Origin: CBDHDJ01 sp965261645
GTDB lineage: Bacteria > Pseudomonadota > Alphaproteobacteria > SHVV01
Length of the DNA: 64,000 nucleotides
Assembly: GCA_965261645.1 (NCBI GenBank)
Contig: CBDHDJ010000004.1
Location: 248,001-312,000 of the forward strand
Direction: 5' to 3'
A program made the translations under genes and the position numbers. The first letter of the stretch is position 1. Every line of letters begins with the position of its first letter. Below the pieces are notes generated by a model. It was not told the DNA's origin. It was given only the letters and a program-made list of their open reading frames with translations, and made no database searches. Positions 50,353-58,871 of the stretch are shown piece by piece.

Positions 50353-51945
50353 ATGCGCGATTTCCATCTCCCCGGCCGTTCGACCGCGTACGCCCGGCAC
50401 GGCATGGCGGCCACGTCGCACCCGGCGGCCACCGTGACTGCGCTCGAGGTGCTGAAGCGCGGCGGCAACGCGGTCGATGCGGCAGTGACGGCGAGCGCGG
50501 TGCTGGCCGTTGTCGAGCCCCAGTCCACCGGAATCGGTGGCGATTGCTTCGCGCTGCTGTGTCCCGGCGGAACCGGCGAGGTCATCGGTCTCAACGGCTC
50601 GGGCCGGGCACCGGCCCAGGCCACCGCCCAGTGGTATCTCAATCAGGGCATCGGCAGCATTCCGCGCTGGCTCGATCCGCATTGCGTCACCGTGCCGGGC
50701 GCCATCGATGCCTGGCACACGCTGCTCGAGGACCACGGCACGATCAGTCTCGCCGAGGCGCTCATGCCGGCGATCGATTACGCCGAGCAGGGCTATGCCG
50801 TGACGCCGCGGGTGGGGTACGACTGGGGCCGTGCCGTCGAAAAGCTGTCGAGCGATGCTACGACCAAGAGCGTCTTTCTCCCCGGCGGCCGCGCGCTGGA
50901 GGTCGGCGAAGTGCATCGCCAGCCCGCGCTGGCCGGGACCCTCAAAGTAATCGCGCATGATGGGCGCGAGGGTTTCTACGGCGGCCCGGTGGCCGAGGAT
51001 ATGGTGAGCTACCTCGGCAGCCTGGGCGGCCTGCACACGCTGGAGGACTTCGCAGCCACACGTTCCAGTTACGTCACCCCGATCAAGACGACCTATCGCG
51101 GCTATGAGGTGCTGCAGATTCCACCCAACGGTCAGGGCATCACCGTGTTGATCATGCTCAACATCCTGGCCGGCTTCGAGCTCGCGGGCTTCGATCCGCT
51201 GAGCGTCGAGCGGCTTCATCTCGAGGCGGAGGCGACCAGGCTCGCCTACCGCGTGCGCGACAGCTTGATCGGCGATCCCGATCAGGTTGACGTGCCGGTC
51301 GACAAGCTGCTCACGCTCGACTACGCGGCGGAGCTCCGTCAGCACATCAGTCTCGACAAGGCGATGGGTGATGGGGACGAATCCAACCTCCCGCTTCACT
51401 CCGATACCGTCTATCTCACGGTCGTCGACAAGGAGCGCAACGCGGTCTCGTTCATCAACTCGCTGTTCAACATGTTCGGCTCTGGCCTGACATCGCCCAA
51501 GACGGGCGTGCTGTTCCAAAATCGCGGTGCCGGGTTCGTCGTCGATCCGGATCATCCCAACTGCATCGCGCCGTCCAAGCGCCCGTTTCACACCATCATT
51601 CCCGGCATGGTGCAGAAGGATGGGCGCGTCGTGCTCGCCTACGGCGTCATGGGCGGTCATTACCAACCGGTTGGCCACGCCCATTTGCTCACCAACATCA
51701 TCGATTACGGCATGGACGTGCAGGAGGGGCTCGATCTCGCGCGCGGCTTTCACGTCGGCGGCGCCTTTCAGCTCGAACGTGGCATCGACGACGGCGTCAT
51801 GGCGGGGCTGGCCTCGCTCGGTCACCGGGTCACGCGCAACGAGGCGCCGCACGGTGGCGGTCAAGCCATCTGGATTGACTGGGAACACGGCACGCTGGCG
51901 GGGGGCTCCGATCCGCGCAAGGACGGCGTTGCGCTCGGCTACTGA
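50353..51945 (+). CDS. Gamma-glutamyltransferase family protein, second copy
   Basis: 530 residues from the ATG at 50353 (MRDFHLPGRSTAYARHGMAA). Family blocks: NAVDAAVTASAVLAVVEPQS, TGIGGDCFALLCPGGTGEVI, PPNGQGITVLIMLNILAGFE and the catalytic site PLHSDTVYLTVVDKERNAVS (Thr near 360), then GHYQPVGHAHLLTNIIDYGM. It lacks a signal peptide. It is only distantly similar to the gene at 36283, so the two are not a recent duplication. Confidence 0.9.
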   Translation: MRDFHLPGRSTAYARHGMAATSHPAATVTALEVLKRGGNAVDAAVTASAVLAVVEPQSTGIGGDCFALLCPGGTGEVIGLNGSGRAPAQATAQWYLNQGIGSIPRWLDPHCVTVPGAIDAWHTLLEDHGTISLAEALMPAIDYAEQGYAVTPRVGYDWGRAVEKLSSDATTKSVFLPGGRALEVGEVHRQPALAGTLKVIAHDGREGFYGGPVAEDMVSYLGSLGGLHTLEDFAATRSSYVTPIKTTYRGYEVLQIPPNGQGITVLIMLNILAGFELAGFDPLSVERLHLEAEATRLAYRVRDSLIGDPDQVDVPVDKLLTLDYAAELRQHISLDKAMGDGDESNLPLHSDTVYLTVVDKERNAVSFINSLFNMFGSGLTSPKTGVLFQNRGAGFVVDPDHPNCIAPSKRPFHTIIPGMVQKDGRVVLAYGVMGGHYQPVGHAHLLTNIIDYGMDVQEGLDLARGFHVGGAFQLERGIDDGVMAGLASLGHRVTRNEAPHGGGQAIWIDWEHGTLAGGSDPRKDGVALGY

Positions 51946-51981
51946 CGCAAGCGGGGCCCTGAGCCGCGGATCAAACCCGCC

Positions 51982-52962
51982 TTAGTCGGGATAAAGCCCC
52001 GCCATTCGCGCGCGTTGAATCACCAGCGCATTGATGAGATCGATGATCGGCGTCGGTTGATCGACGAGCCGGCCGAGTTCCTGCACCGCCGTGATGATGG
52101 GGTCGATTTCCAGCATGCGGCCGCGTTCGAGATCCTGGAGCATCGAGGGTTTGTGCCCGCCCACCGTCATGGCGCCCTTCATCCGTGTCGCGATATCGAT
52201 GGGGAACTTGGTGCCGAGCTTTTCGGCTACGGCATGCGTCTCCTCCATCAAGGTTTGGACGAGTGGCCGGGTCGCGGGGTCCTCGATGATTCCGCCGATC
52301 GTTGCATGAGTGAGCGCGCTCACTGGACTGAGGCCGACGTTGCCCAGGAGCTTGACCCAGATCTCGTTGCGAATGTCGGTCCGCACACGGGAAACCAAGC
52401 CGGCCTCGGTGAGGGCCCGGCTGAGCGCTTGGCAGCGTTCCGAGCGGGTGCCATCGGGCTCGCCCAGGTTGAAGCGATCGCCGTAAATGTGCTGGATGAC
52501 GCCGGGCTCGGCCACTTCGCAGGCGGGATAGACGACGCAGCCGACGGCGCGCTCTGGGCCGATCGCGTTCCACTGCCGGTCGCCCGGATCGACGCTCTGG
52601 ATCCGGTGGCTCTCCCACGGCCCGGCCAGCTTGTAGAAATACCACCACGGGATGCCGTTCAGCGCGAAGACGACCGCGGTGTCCGGCCCGAACAACGGCC
52701 GCATCGAATCCGCCGCGGCGGGCACGACATGGGCCTTCAAAGTGACGATTACGTAATCCTGCGGCCCGGCCTCGGCGGGATCGTCGGTCGCGGCGGTTTG
52801 GAGGGTGTGTTCCGCATCGTCTATTCTGAGTTTGAGGCCGGAGCGCCTGATCGCTGCGAGATGGGGTCCGCGGGCGATGAGCGTGACGTCCTGGCCGGCC
52901 AGCCCGAGCTTGACGCCGAGGTAGCCGCCGATCGCCCCGGCGCCGAATATGCAGATCTTCAT
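51982..52962 (-). CDS. panE: 2-dehydropantoate 2-reductase family protein
   Basis: A 326-residue protein. The NADP fold opens MKICIFGAGAIGGYLGVKLG. The catalytic Lys is in VIVTLKAHVVPAAADSM and the C-terminal ApbA domain has NEIWVKLLGNVGLSPVSALT and EIDPIITAVQELGRLVDQPT. PanE reduces ketopantoate to pantoate, but alphaproteobacterial genomes often hold several paralogues with other 2-oxo-acid substrates. Its start overlaps the stop of the acyl-CoA synthetase gene (ATGA), so both are one operon. Confidence 0.85.
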   Translation of the reverse strand: MKICIFGAGAIGGYLGVKLGLAGQDVTLIARGPHLAAIRRSGLKLRIDDAEHTLQTAATDDPAEAGPQDYVIVTLKAHVVPAAADSMRPLFGPDTAVVFALNGIPWWYFYKLAGPWESHRIQSVDPGDRQWNAIGPERAVGCVVYPACEVAEPGVIQHIYGDRFNLGEPDGTRSERCQALSRALTEAGLVSRVRTDIRNEIWVKLLGNVGLSPVSALTHATIGGIIEDPATRPLVQTLMEETHAVAEKLGTKFPIDIATRMKGAMTVGGHKPSMLQDLERGRMLEIDPIITAVQELGRLVDQPTPIIDLINALVIQRARMAGLYPD

Positions 52963-54497
52963 GAAGCGGCGTTGTACGCCTGGCCGAGGCCGAGCTTGTC
53001 GGCGAGGCCGATGCGCTGAAGCTTTCCGGTCGCCCCCTTGGGGATTTCGTCGACGAAGAGGATTGTGCGCGGCACCTTGAAGGCCGCGAGCCGGCCGGCG
53101 ATGAAATCGCGCAATTCGCCCTCGCCGGCGCTCGCGTGCTCTGCCAGCACCACCGCAGCGGCGACGTCCTCGCCGAGCTTGTCGTGCGGCACGGCGAAGG
53201 TCACCGCTTGGGCCACCGCCGGGTGATCGAGCAGCACCTCGTCGACCTCGCGCGGTGAAATCTTCTCGCCGCCGCGGTTGATGATCTCCTTGAGGCGGCC
53301 GGTGATGGCGAGATAGCCCTCGTCATCGAAACGGCCCTGATCGCCGGTGCGGAACCAGCCCTCGGCGAACGCCTCGGCGTTGGCCTTGGGATTGGCCTCG
53401 TAGCCGAGGGTCACGTTGTCGCCGCGTATCACCACCTCGCCGGTTTCACCCGGCCGGAGCAACTGACCCGCCTCGTCCATCACCGCGACCTCGGGCCCGG
53501 CCGCGATGCCGACCGTGCCCGGCTTGCGCGACGCCGGCGGCAGGGGATTGCTCGCCATCTGATGGGCGGCCTCCGTCATGCCATAGGATTCGATCACGGC
53601 TGCGCCGAAGACCTCCTCGAGTTCGGCCATCACCTGGGGTGGCAGCGAGGAGCTCGACGAGCGGATGAAGCGCAGCGGCACCGTCTCGATGGTCGCCCGG
53701 TTGCGCGCCGCCCGGCTGAGGATCGCTTGATGCATCGTCGGCACCGCAGTGTACCAGGTCGGGCGGACCTCCTCCATCCAGGCGAAGAATTTGAGCGCGT
53801 TGAAGCCCGGCGTGCAATGAACCGCGCCGCCGCCCGCCAGGCTGCTCAACGTCGCCGCGATGAGGCCGTGAATGTGGAACAGCGGCATGATGTTGAGGCA
53901 GCGGTCGGCCGGCCCGAGGTCGAGAGTGGCGACGATGTTGCGCGCCGATGCGCAGACGTTGCGCTGGGTGAGCGGGACGATCTTGGGCCGCGAGGTGGTG
54001 CCCGAGGTATGCAGCACCAGCGCCTCGTCATCGGGCTCGGCGAAATCAGATGCGAGCTTAGGCCCGGCGCTGCCGGATAGGGTGAAGAGACCGGCGGCGG
54101 CGTCCCGGGGAACCGTGAGCTCGAGCACGGCGATGCCGCGCTCACGGGCGACGGCGAGGGCGGGCGAGTCTGTACCGGCCTCGACAACCAGCGCCTTGGC
54201 GCCGAGATCGGAAAGATAGAAATTGAACTCCTCGGCGCGGTAGGCGGGGTTGAGGGGCGCCGTGCTGGCGCTCGCGGCCATGGCGATGAAGGCTGAGGCC
54301 ATCTCCGGGCCGTTGGGCAGCACGATGGCGACGCGCGCGCCGCGCCCAAGCCCGGCCTGGTTGAGGAGGGCGCGAACATCGGCGACGTGCCGCCTGAGGC
54401 CAGCGAAGCTGAGCGGCGTCCGGCCCGGGGCGCCGATCGCCGGCGCATCGCCGCCCCCCGCTTCGACAAGGCGGGCGATGGTGGTAGCCACGCTCAC
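52959..54497 (-). CDS. AMP-dependent acyl-CoA synthetase/ligase
   Basis: A 512-residue ANL-family ligase with a GTG start at 54497. The P-loop is ALVLHTSGTTSRPKIVPLTQ (about 155-174), with ESYGMTEAAHQMASNPLPPA, GWFRTGDQGRFDDEGYLAIT and GRLKEIINRGGEKISPREVD; the catalytic Lys is in IPKGATGKLQRIGLADKL. It would activate an organic acid as an acyl-adenylate and then a CoA thioester. Oxalyl-CoA synthetase-like proteins have a similar outline, but the substrate is not certain. Confidence 0.88.
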   Translation of the reverse strand: MSVATTIARLVEAGGGDAPAIGAPGRTPLSFAGLRRHVADVRALLNQAGLGRGARVAIVLPNGPEMASAFIAMAASASTAPLNPAYRAEEFNFYLSDLGAKALVVEAGTDSPALAVARERGIAVLELTVPRDAAAGLFTLSGSAGPKLASDFAEPDDEALVLHTSGTTSRPKIVPLTQRNVCASARNIVATLDLGPADRCLNIMPLFHIHGLIAATLSSLAGGGAVHCTPGFNALKFFAWMEEVRPTWYTAVPTMHQAILSRAARNRATIETVPLRFIRSSSSSLPPQVMAELEEVFGAAVIESYGMTEAAHQMASNPLPPASRKPGTVGIAAGPEVAVMDEAGQLLRPGETGEVVIRGDNVTLGYEANPKANAEAFAEGWFRTGDQGRFDDEGYLAITGRLKEIINRGGEKISPREVDEVLLDHPAVAQAVTFAVPHDKLGEDVAAAVVLAEHASAGEGELRDFIAGRLAAFKVPRTILFVDEIPKGATGKLQRIGLADKLGLGQAYNAAS

Positions 54498-54616
54498 GCG
54501 TCAAACCTCCGTGCCGCGGCGAAATAGCAGTGATGTCTCATGGCGCTGGTCATAGCACGATTCGCCAACCACGGCACAGGGGCCAGCCTGGCCGTGCCGC
54601 TAGCGTAGCGGCAGCG

Positions 54617-54847
54617 TCAGGCGCTTAGCTCGAGGGGAAAGTCGGGACCGAAAAAGATCGCGGTGCGGGCGCGCGTCGCCTCATAAGCGGCAACGCTGGC
54701 GTCGGCGAAATAGGGTTCGTGGCGCGGGCTGCGCGGCACGACCTCCTGGGCGACGAACTGAGCGAGGAAGGGTGTGGAATGAAGCACTTCATTGGGGTCG
54801 CGGAAAGGCCGATCGGAGCCCCGCCGACCGCGGAAACGGTTCCTCAA
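54617..54847 (-). pseudogene. Hypothetical protein, 3' part (split by IS1182 copy 1)
   Basis: The minus frame reads RNRFRGRRGSDRPFRDPNEV, LHSTPFLAQFVAQEVVPRSP and ends TAIFFGPDFPLELSA. With IS1182 and one TCAA copy removed, it joins in frame to RPRGEPL of the upstream piece (56292-56564). The reconstructed protein is about 155 residues, of no family I recognise. Its promoter region is the AT-rich intergenic stretch at 56568-56827. Confidence 0.65.
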
Positions 54848-56291
54848 CAGCCCGTTGATTAAGTGGCTTTTTCCGGCTCTCACTCCCAGATGAGGAATGC
54901 GGCGGCGAAAGCCGTCTGGCCGCTTTGCGAGCCCCCCCGTGCCACCAGCATGGCCCCGGTGGGCGTGAGCAGAACGAAAATACCGCCATATCCGCCCGCC
55001 ACGGCCTCCCGCGGGGTGCCGGCGCCGATGAGCTGGCGCATCAGTAACGATAGATTGTGGCCGGCGACGTGGAGCAGGTATCGCTTGTGCACATTCTCTC
55101 GCCCGCGCAGCCAGGTTCGTCGCATGCCGCCACGATCGAGGTTGTGGGCAAAGCAGCGCTCGACGATCTCGGCGCGCAGCTTGAAGGCCTCGCGGGCGAC
55201 CCCGGACTTGAGCCGCGCACGGTTATTGGTGACCGCGCGCCGCGCCGCCTCATCACCGTGCCAGCGCGAAAAGCCGGTCTGCTTGGGCGCCGCGATCCGG
55301 GTCTTCCAGGGACTGTCGTTCAGAGCCCTCAAGACCGCCCGTGAGTGATAACCTTTGTCGGCGACGCATTCGGCCGGGTCCTCCGATGTCGGTGCCGCAT
55401 CCACCGCCTCGAGGTTTGCCTCGGCCTTCGCCAGGGTCTTGGAAAGCGTCGTGGTGTCGCCCTCATCGGCCGGGTGCAGCTCGGCCGCCACCACCGCGCC
55501 GGTGTCCAGATCCACCGCGTGCTCGGGCTTGTAGGCCAGATGCGTCGTGCCGTCCTTCATCTTGGCGATCTTGGACTCGGGGTCGCTCTTCGAAACCCAA
55601 TCCGTGTTGGAAAGCTTCTTGCCCTTGCGCTTCCGGTCCAGACGCGCCAGGTCCTCGGCCGTGGGTGTCTCGACCCCGCTTTCCCGGGCCAGGCGCTCCA
55701 GCATCTCCCGGTAGCCTTCGCCGTTGTCGCGCCGCACGATGTTCCGCAGCGCCGCGTTGGCCTCCATGGTCGAGGCATCGACGCCGATGCGCTCGCCCTT
55801 GATCAGCCCCGCCTCGGCGATCAGCACCAGAACCCAGTCGAAGACCGCCGCGTGGACTTCATGGGGCAGGCGCGTGCGGCTCCGTGACAGCCAGGAATGG
55901 TCCGGTACCCGATCACGGCTCCCCAGTCGCAGGAACGCCCGCAGCGAAAGCGAGTCCGAGCAGCGCCACTCCAGACCGCGCTCGCTGTCGATGCCCTCAA
56001 AGTAGCCCACCAGGTGCATCCGGAAATAGCGCCCGGGCGGCACCGAGGGCGCGCCCATCCGGACCGCGTAATAAGGCCGGCAGCTCGCCTCGGCAAAGGC
56101 GTCGAAGCCGCCCTCGATCAGCACCGACTGCAAGCGGTCATAAAACACATGACCCGGAGAGCGCGGCATCTCCGACCAGCTCACCATCAGGTCCCCCTGA
56201 CCATCCTTCTGCCGTCCCATCGCCATCGGTAAATCCCCCTGCAAATCAGGGAACCAGAGAATCAGACGGCGCCGACTTAATCAACGGGCTG
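54848..56291 (-). mobile_element. IS1182-family element, copy 1
   Basis: 1,444 bp with terminal repeats CAGCCCGTTGATTAAGT (54848) and its inverse at 56291. The 4-bp target TCAA is repeated at 54844-54847 and 56292-56295. It is nearly identical to copy 2 (58872-60315) and lies in the opposite orientation. Confidence 0.93.
54880..56226 (-). CDS. IS1182-family transposase, copy 1
   Basis: 448 residues from the ATG at 56226 (MAMGRQKDGQGDLMVSWSEM) with AGGGGG upstream. The DUF772-type N-terminus (RYFRMHLVGYFEGIDSERGL, SLRAFLRLGSRDRVPDHSWL) is followed by the DDE domain: KGERIGVDASTMEANAALRN (Asp), VADKGYHSRAVLRALND (Asp) and VERCFAHNLDRGGMRRTWLR (Glu). It differs from copy 2 at two residues seen (YYAVRMG and DPESKIA here). 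It appears intact. Confidence 0.94.
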   Translation of the reverse strand: MAMGRQKDGQGDLMVSWSEMPRSPGHVFYDRLQSVLIEGGFDAFAEASCRPYYAVRMGAPSVPPGRYFRMHLVGYFEGIDSERGLEWRCSDSLSLRAFLRLGSRDRVPDHSWLSRSRTRLPHEVHAAVFDWVLVLIAEAGLIKGERIGVDASTMEANAALRNIVRRDNGEGYREMLERLARESGVETPTAEDLARLDRKRKGKKLSNTDWVSKSDPESKIAKMKDGTTHLAYKPEHAVDLDTGAVVAAELHPADEGDTTTLSKTLAKAEANLEAVDAAPTSEDPAECVADKGYHSRAVLRALNDSPWKTRIAAPKQTGFSRWHGDEAARRAVTNNRARLKSGVAREAFKLRAEIVERCFAHNLDRGGMRRTWLRGRENVHKRYLLHVAGHNLSLLMRQLIGAGTPREAVAGGYGGIFVLLTPTGAMLVARGGSQSGQTAFAAAFLIWE

Positions 56292-56564
56292 TCAAGGGCT
56301 CGCCGCGCGGGCGAACGCGCTCGTCGGCGCTTGCCGAGCGTTTGGGCCGCTCATCGGCGCGGCCAGCTTGGCGGAAGAACCGGTCGATGGTCTCGCTGTC
56401 GGGCAACACACGGCGGTGCAAGCCTTCGTGCGCACACGGCGGTGCAAGCCTTCGTGCGCACGCCGCTGCACCTCGTCGAAAGGTACGACCACAGCGCCCG
56501 TCGACACGACCGCAGGTGGCCGCGGCGGCGGGAGCTGGGGCGTGAGAGCGGCGATTGGCGTCAA
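56292..56564 (-). pseudogene. Hypothetical protein, 5' part with a frameshifting tandem duplication
   Basis: From a TTG at 56564, ten bases after AGGAA, the frame reads MTPIAALTPQLPPPRPPAVV and then VPFDEVQRRAHEGLHRRV. A 26-bp segment is then present twice in tandem (56410-56461), which shifts the frame. Deleting one copy restores LPDSETIDRFFRQAGRADER and continues to RPRGEPL at the IS edge. The gene therefore carries two independent lesions: the duplication and the IS1182 insertion. Confidence 0.65.
56410..56461. repeat. 26-bp perfect tandem duplication
   Basis: ACGGCGGTGCAAGCCTTCG and the following bases to CGCAC occur twice head to tail (56410-56435, 56436-56461). 26 is not a multiple of three, so the host reading frame is shifted. 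There are no further copies. Confidence 0.9.
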
Positions 56565-56567
56565 GGT

Positions 56568-56827
56568 TAAAGATTCCTGTGCTTCCAGGGAGATTAAGTC
56601 GGAAATATTACTTAAATTTAAAAGTGTTTATTTCCAAGTATTATTAACTAATAATTTACGATCTTTCTTTACTTATTATTAACCATGATCGAGGTTGTAT
56701 AAGCATATTTATATTGCACTTAAGGGTTGTAAAACCCGAATCAGCCAGGATTCCCGCGGCCTGCGACCGCCTGTCCGCGTTCCGCATCGGCCTGTCCAGT
56801 CCGGGTTTGTGCTAAAGTGCGCCCGCC
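56568..56827 (+). promoter_or_regulatory. AT-rich divergent promoter region with a CtrA-like site
   Basis: About 260 bases, of which 56590-56730 is strikingly AT-rich against GC-rich surroundings. At 56669-56684 the sequence TTTA-N7-TTAAC is followed by CAT, one base off the CtrA box TTAA-N7-TTAAC. Another TTAA-like pair lies near 56645. It separates the methyltransferase gene (plus) from the broken hypothetical gene (minus) and should hold both promoters. CtrA control is a suggestion only. Confidence 0.4.
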
Positions 56828-57565
56828 ATGCGCCCGGACGTGATCGATCTCAACGAGTTCTATTCCACGCCGCTCGGGCAGGTGACCCGGCGCGCGATTC
56901 GCCGCCGCATCCGCGAGATATGGCCCGACACCAAGGGCCTAAGCGTTCTCGGGTTCGGCTATGCCTCTCCCTTTCTCCTGCCCTTCCGCGAGGAGGCGGA
57001 GCGGGTCATCGCCCTGATGCCGGCGCAACAGGGCATCGTGCATTGGCCGTCCCGCCACGCCAATCTGGTGGCGCTCGCCGAGGAGACCGACCTGCCGCTG
57101 CCCGATGCATCGGTCGACCGGGTGCTGATGGTTCACGCGCTCGAAACGAGCGAGCAGGTGCGGCCGATGATGCGTGAGATCTGGCGTGTCATGGCCTCGG
57201 GCGGCCGCCTCATCGTCGTCGTGCCCAACCGGCGCGGCATCTGGGCCCGGGTCGAGCGCACGCCGTTCGGGCACGGCTCGCCGTTTAGCCCGCCGCAGAT
57301 GACGCGACTGTTGCGCGAGACCCTGTTCTCGCCCCGCGTTACGGAGCGGGCGCTTTTTTTTCCGCCCACGCGCTGGCGCACGTTGCTGCGTGTCGCACCG
57401 GTGTTCGAGAATGTGGGTCAGCGCTGGGGGCCGACCTTTTCGGGGGTTCTGGTGGTCGAGGCGGGAAAGCAGATCTACGCGATGACCGCCCAGCCCGAGG
57501 TGCGCCGCACGCGGCGCCGCGCCCGCGCCGTGCTGGCGCCCGAAGGATCGCGCCGCGGGGTCTGA
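56828..57565 (+). CDS. SAM-dependent methyltransferase (class I)
   Basis: A 245-residue protein. The nucleotide-binding start is LSVLGFGYASPFLLPF, a less usual version of the GxGxG motif, followed by LPLPDASVDRVLMVHALETS (motif II) and MREIWRVMASGGRLIVVVPN. The C-terminal part (WARVERTPFGHGSPFSPPQM) is conserved in alphaproteobacterial proteins often found beside glyoxalase II genes. The substrate is unknown. It is isolated between IS elements here. Confidence 0.87.
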   Translation: MRPDVIDLNEFYSTPLGQVTRRAIRRRIREIWPDTKGLSVLGFGYASPFLLPFREEAERVIALMPAQQGIVHWPSRHANLVALAEETDLPLPDASVDRVLMVHALETSEQVRPMMREIWRVMASGGRLIVVVPNRRGIWARVERTPFGHGSPFSPPQMTRLLRETLFSPRVTERALFFPPTRWRTLLRVAPVFENVGQRWGPTFSGVLVVEAGKQIYAMTAQPEVRRTRRRARAVLAPEGSRRGV

Positions 57566-57581
57566 TCCGTCTCTCCGTATT

Positions 57582-57814
57582 CTATGCGGTGCCGGGCGCG
57601 TCGGCGCCCTCCGCCGCCCGCGCGGCCGGCCATTGATCGAGATAGGGCAACCGATCGTGGCCGAAGAAGTTCTCGCCCTCGACACGCATCCACGGCACGC
57701 CGAAACAGCCAAGGCCCGCCGCCTCGGCTGTCGCTGCTATCACCCGGGCGGCCGCAGCCTCGTCCCGGCCCGCGGCGTCGAGCTCGTCGGCATCGATCCC
57801 GAGCCGCGCGGCTA
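57582..57814 (-). pseudogene. 2-hydroxychromene-2-carboxylate isomerase-like protein, C-terminal fragment
   Basis: The minus frame reads LGIDADELDAAGRDEAAAAR, AAGLGCFGVPWMRVEGENFF and GHDRLPYLDQWPAARAAEG to a stop at 57582. The GVPWMRVEGENFFGHDRL segment is the conserved end of the DsbA-fold HCCA isomerase family. It joins in frame to the N-terminal fragment (60316-60715) once the IS630 and IS1182 DNA is removed (LRGLAAR-LGIDADEL). Confidence 0.85.
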
Positions 57815-58868
57815 GAGCATTTTCTGAGCTGACGGATTCTTTTTGGGATTCCCATGGGATCGAATTTCTGATTCAAGATGTGGGCTGGTGGAGGAGGCCA
57901 GGCTGCATGACGAAACCTCTTTCCAATGATCTTCGAGAACGGCTTGTATCGGCGGTTGACAGCGGCCTGTCGCGGCGCTCGGCGGCGCGCCGCTTCGGGG
58001 TTGCGGCCTCGACGGCGATCAAATGGGTGAATCGGTGGCGGCGGACGGGCGATGTCGGGCCTAGGCCGCAAGGCGGTGACCACCGCTCGCACCGGATCGA
58101 GGCCCATGCCGAGGAAATCCTGGCGCTGGTTGACGAGACGCCGGACATCACCTTGGGCGAGATCGCGGCACACCTGGACGCGGGGCATGGCTTGACGGTG
58201 GCCCAAAGCACGGTCTGGCGGCTGCTCGACCGGCACGGCATGACGTTCAAAAAAAACCGCGCACGCCTGCGAGCAACAGCGAGCTGACGTCCTGCGCCGC
58301 CGGCAGGCCTGGTTCGACGCCCAACCCGATCTGAAGCCCGAGCGGCTGGTGTTCATTGACGAGACCGGCGCTTCGACCAAGATGGCCCGGCGTTACGGCC
58401 GGGCGCCACGGGGCGAGCGTTGCCAAGCACCGGTGCCTCATGGGCACTGGAAGACGACGACCTTCGTTGGCGCGCTCCGCCTTGAAGGCATGACCGCGCC
58501 CATGGTGCTCGACGGTGCCATGCATGGTGCCGCCTTCCTCGCTTATGTGGAGCAGGTCTTGGTCCCGACGCTCAAACCCGGCGATATCGTGGTGATGGAT
58601 AACTTACCCTCCCACAAACCCATCGCCGTGCGCACGGCCATCGAAGTCGCCGCGGCAGAGTTGCGCTCCCTGCCGCCCTACAGCCCTGACTTTAACCCCA
58701 TTGAAATGGCCCTCTCCAAGCTCAAGGCTTTCCTCAAAAAGACCGCCGCCCGAACCGTCGATGACCTCTGGGACGCCATCGCCCAAGGCATCGACACCTT
58801 CACACCAACGGAATGCGAAAACTACTTCGCTGCTGCCGACTATGACCGCAAATGATAGGAAAACTCTC
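57815..58868 (+). mobile_element. IS630-family element
   Basis: About 1,054 bp. The left end GAGCATTTTC and the inverse of the right end GAGAGTTTTC are imperfect inverted repeats. TA is present on both sides (57813-57814 and 58869-58870), the target duplication of IS630/Tc1 elements. The right TA lies within the CTAG target of the IS1182 copy that follows directly. Confidence 0.85.
57907..58855 (+). CDS. IS630-family transposase in two frames joined at an A8 run
   Basis: The first frame (57907-58287) encodes the helix-turn-helix half: MTKPLSNDLRERLVSAVDSG, SRRSAARRFGVAASTAIKWV, VAQSTVWRLLDRHGMTF. The DDE half is in another frame to a stop at 58853-58855: ERLVFIDETGASTKMARRYG, GDIVVMDNLPSHKPIAV and LPPYSPDFNPIEMALSKLKA. 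The change of frame (+1 or -2) falls at eight A (58249-58256). Some IS630 members use programmed frameshifting at such runs, so this may be functional rather than broken. Confidence 0.85.
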
Positions 58869-58871
58869 TAG

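Noticed and set aside
36283..51945. Recent duplication of the two gamma-glutamyltransferase genes
   Set aside because: The two proteins share only family motifs and differ in length and N-terminus, so they are old or independent paralogues.
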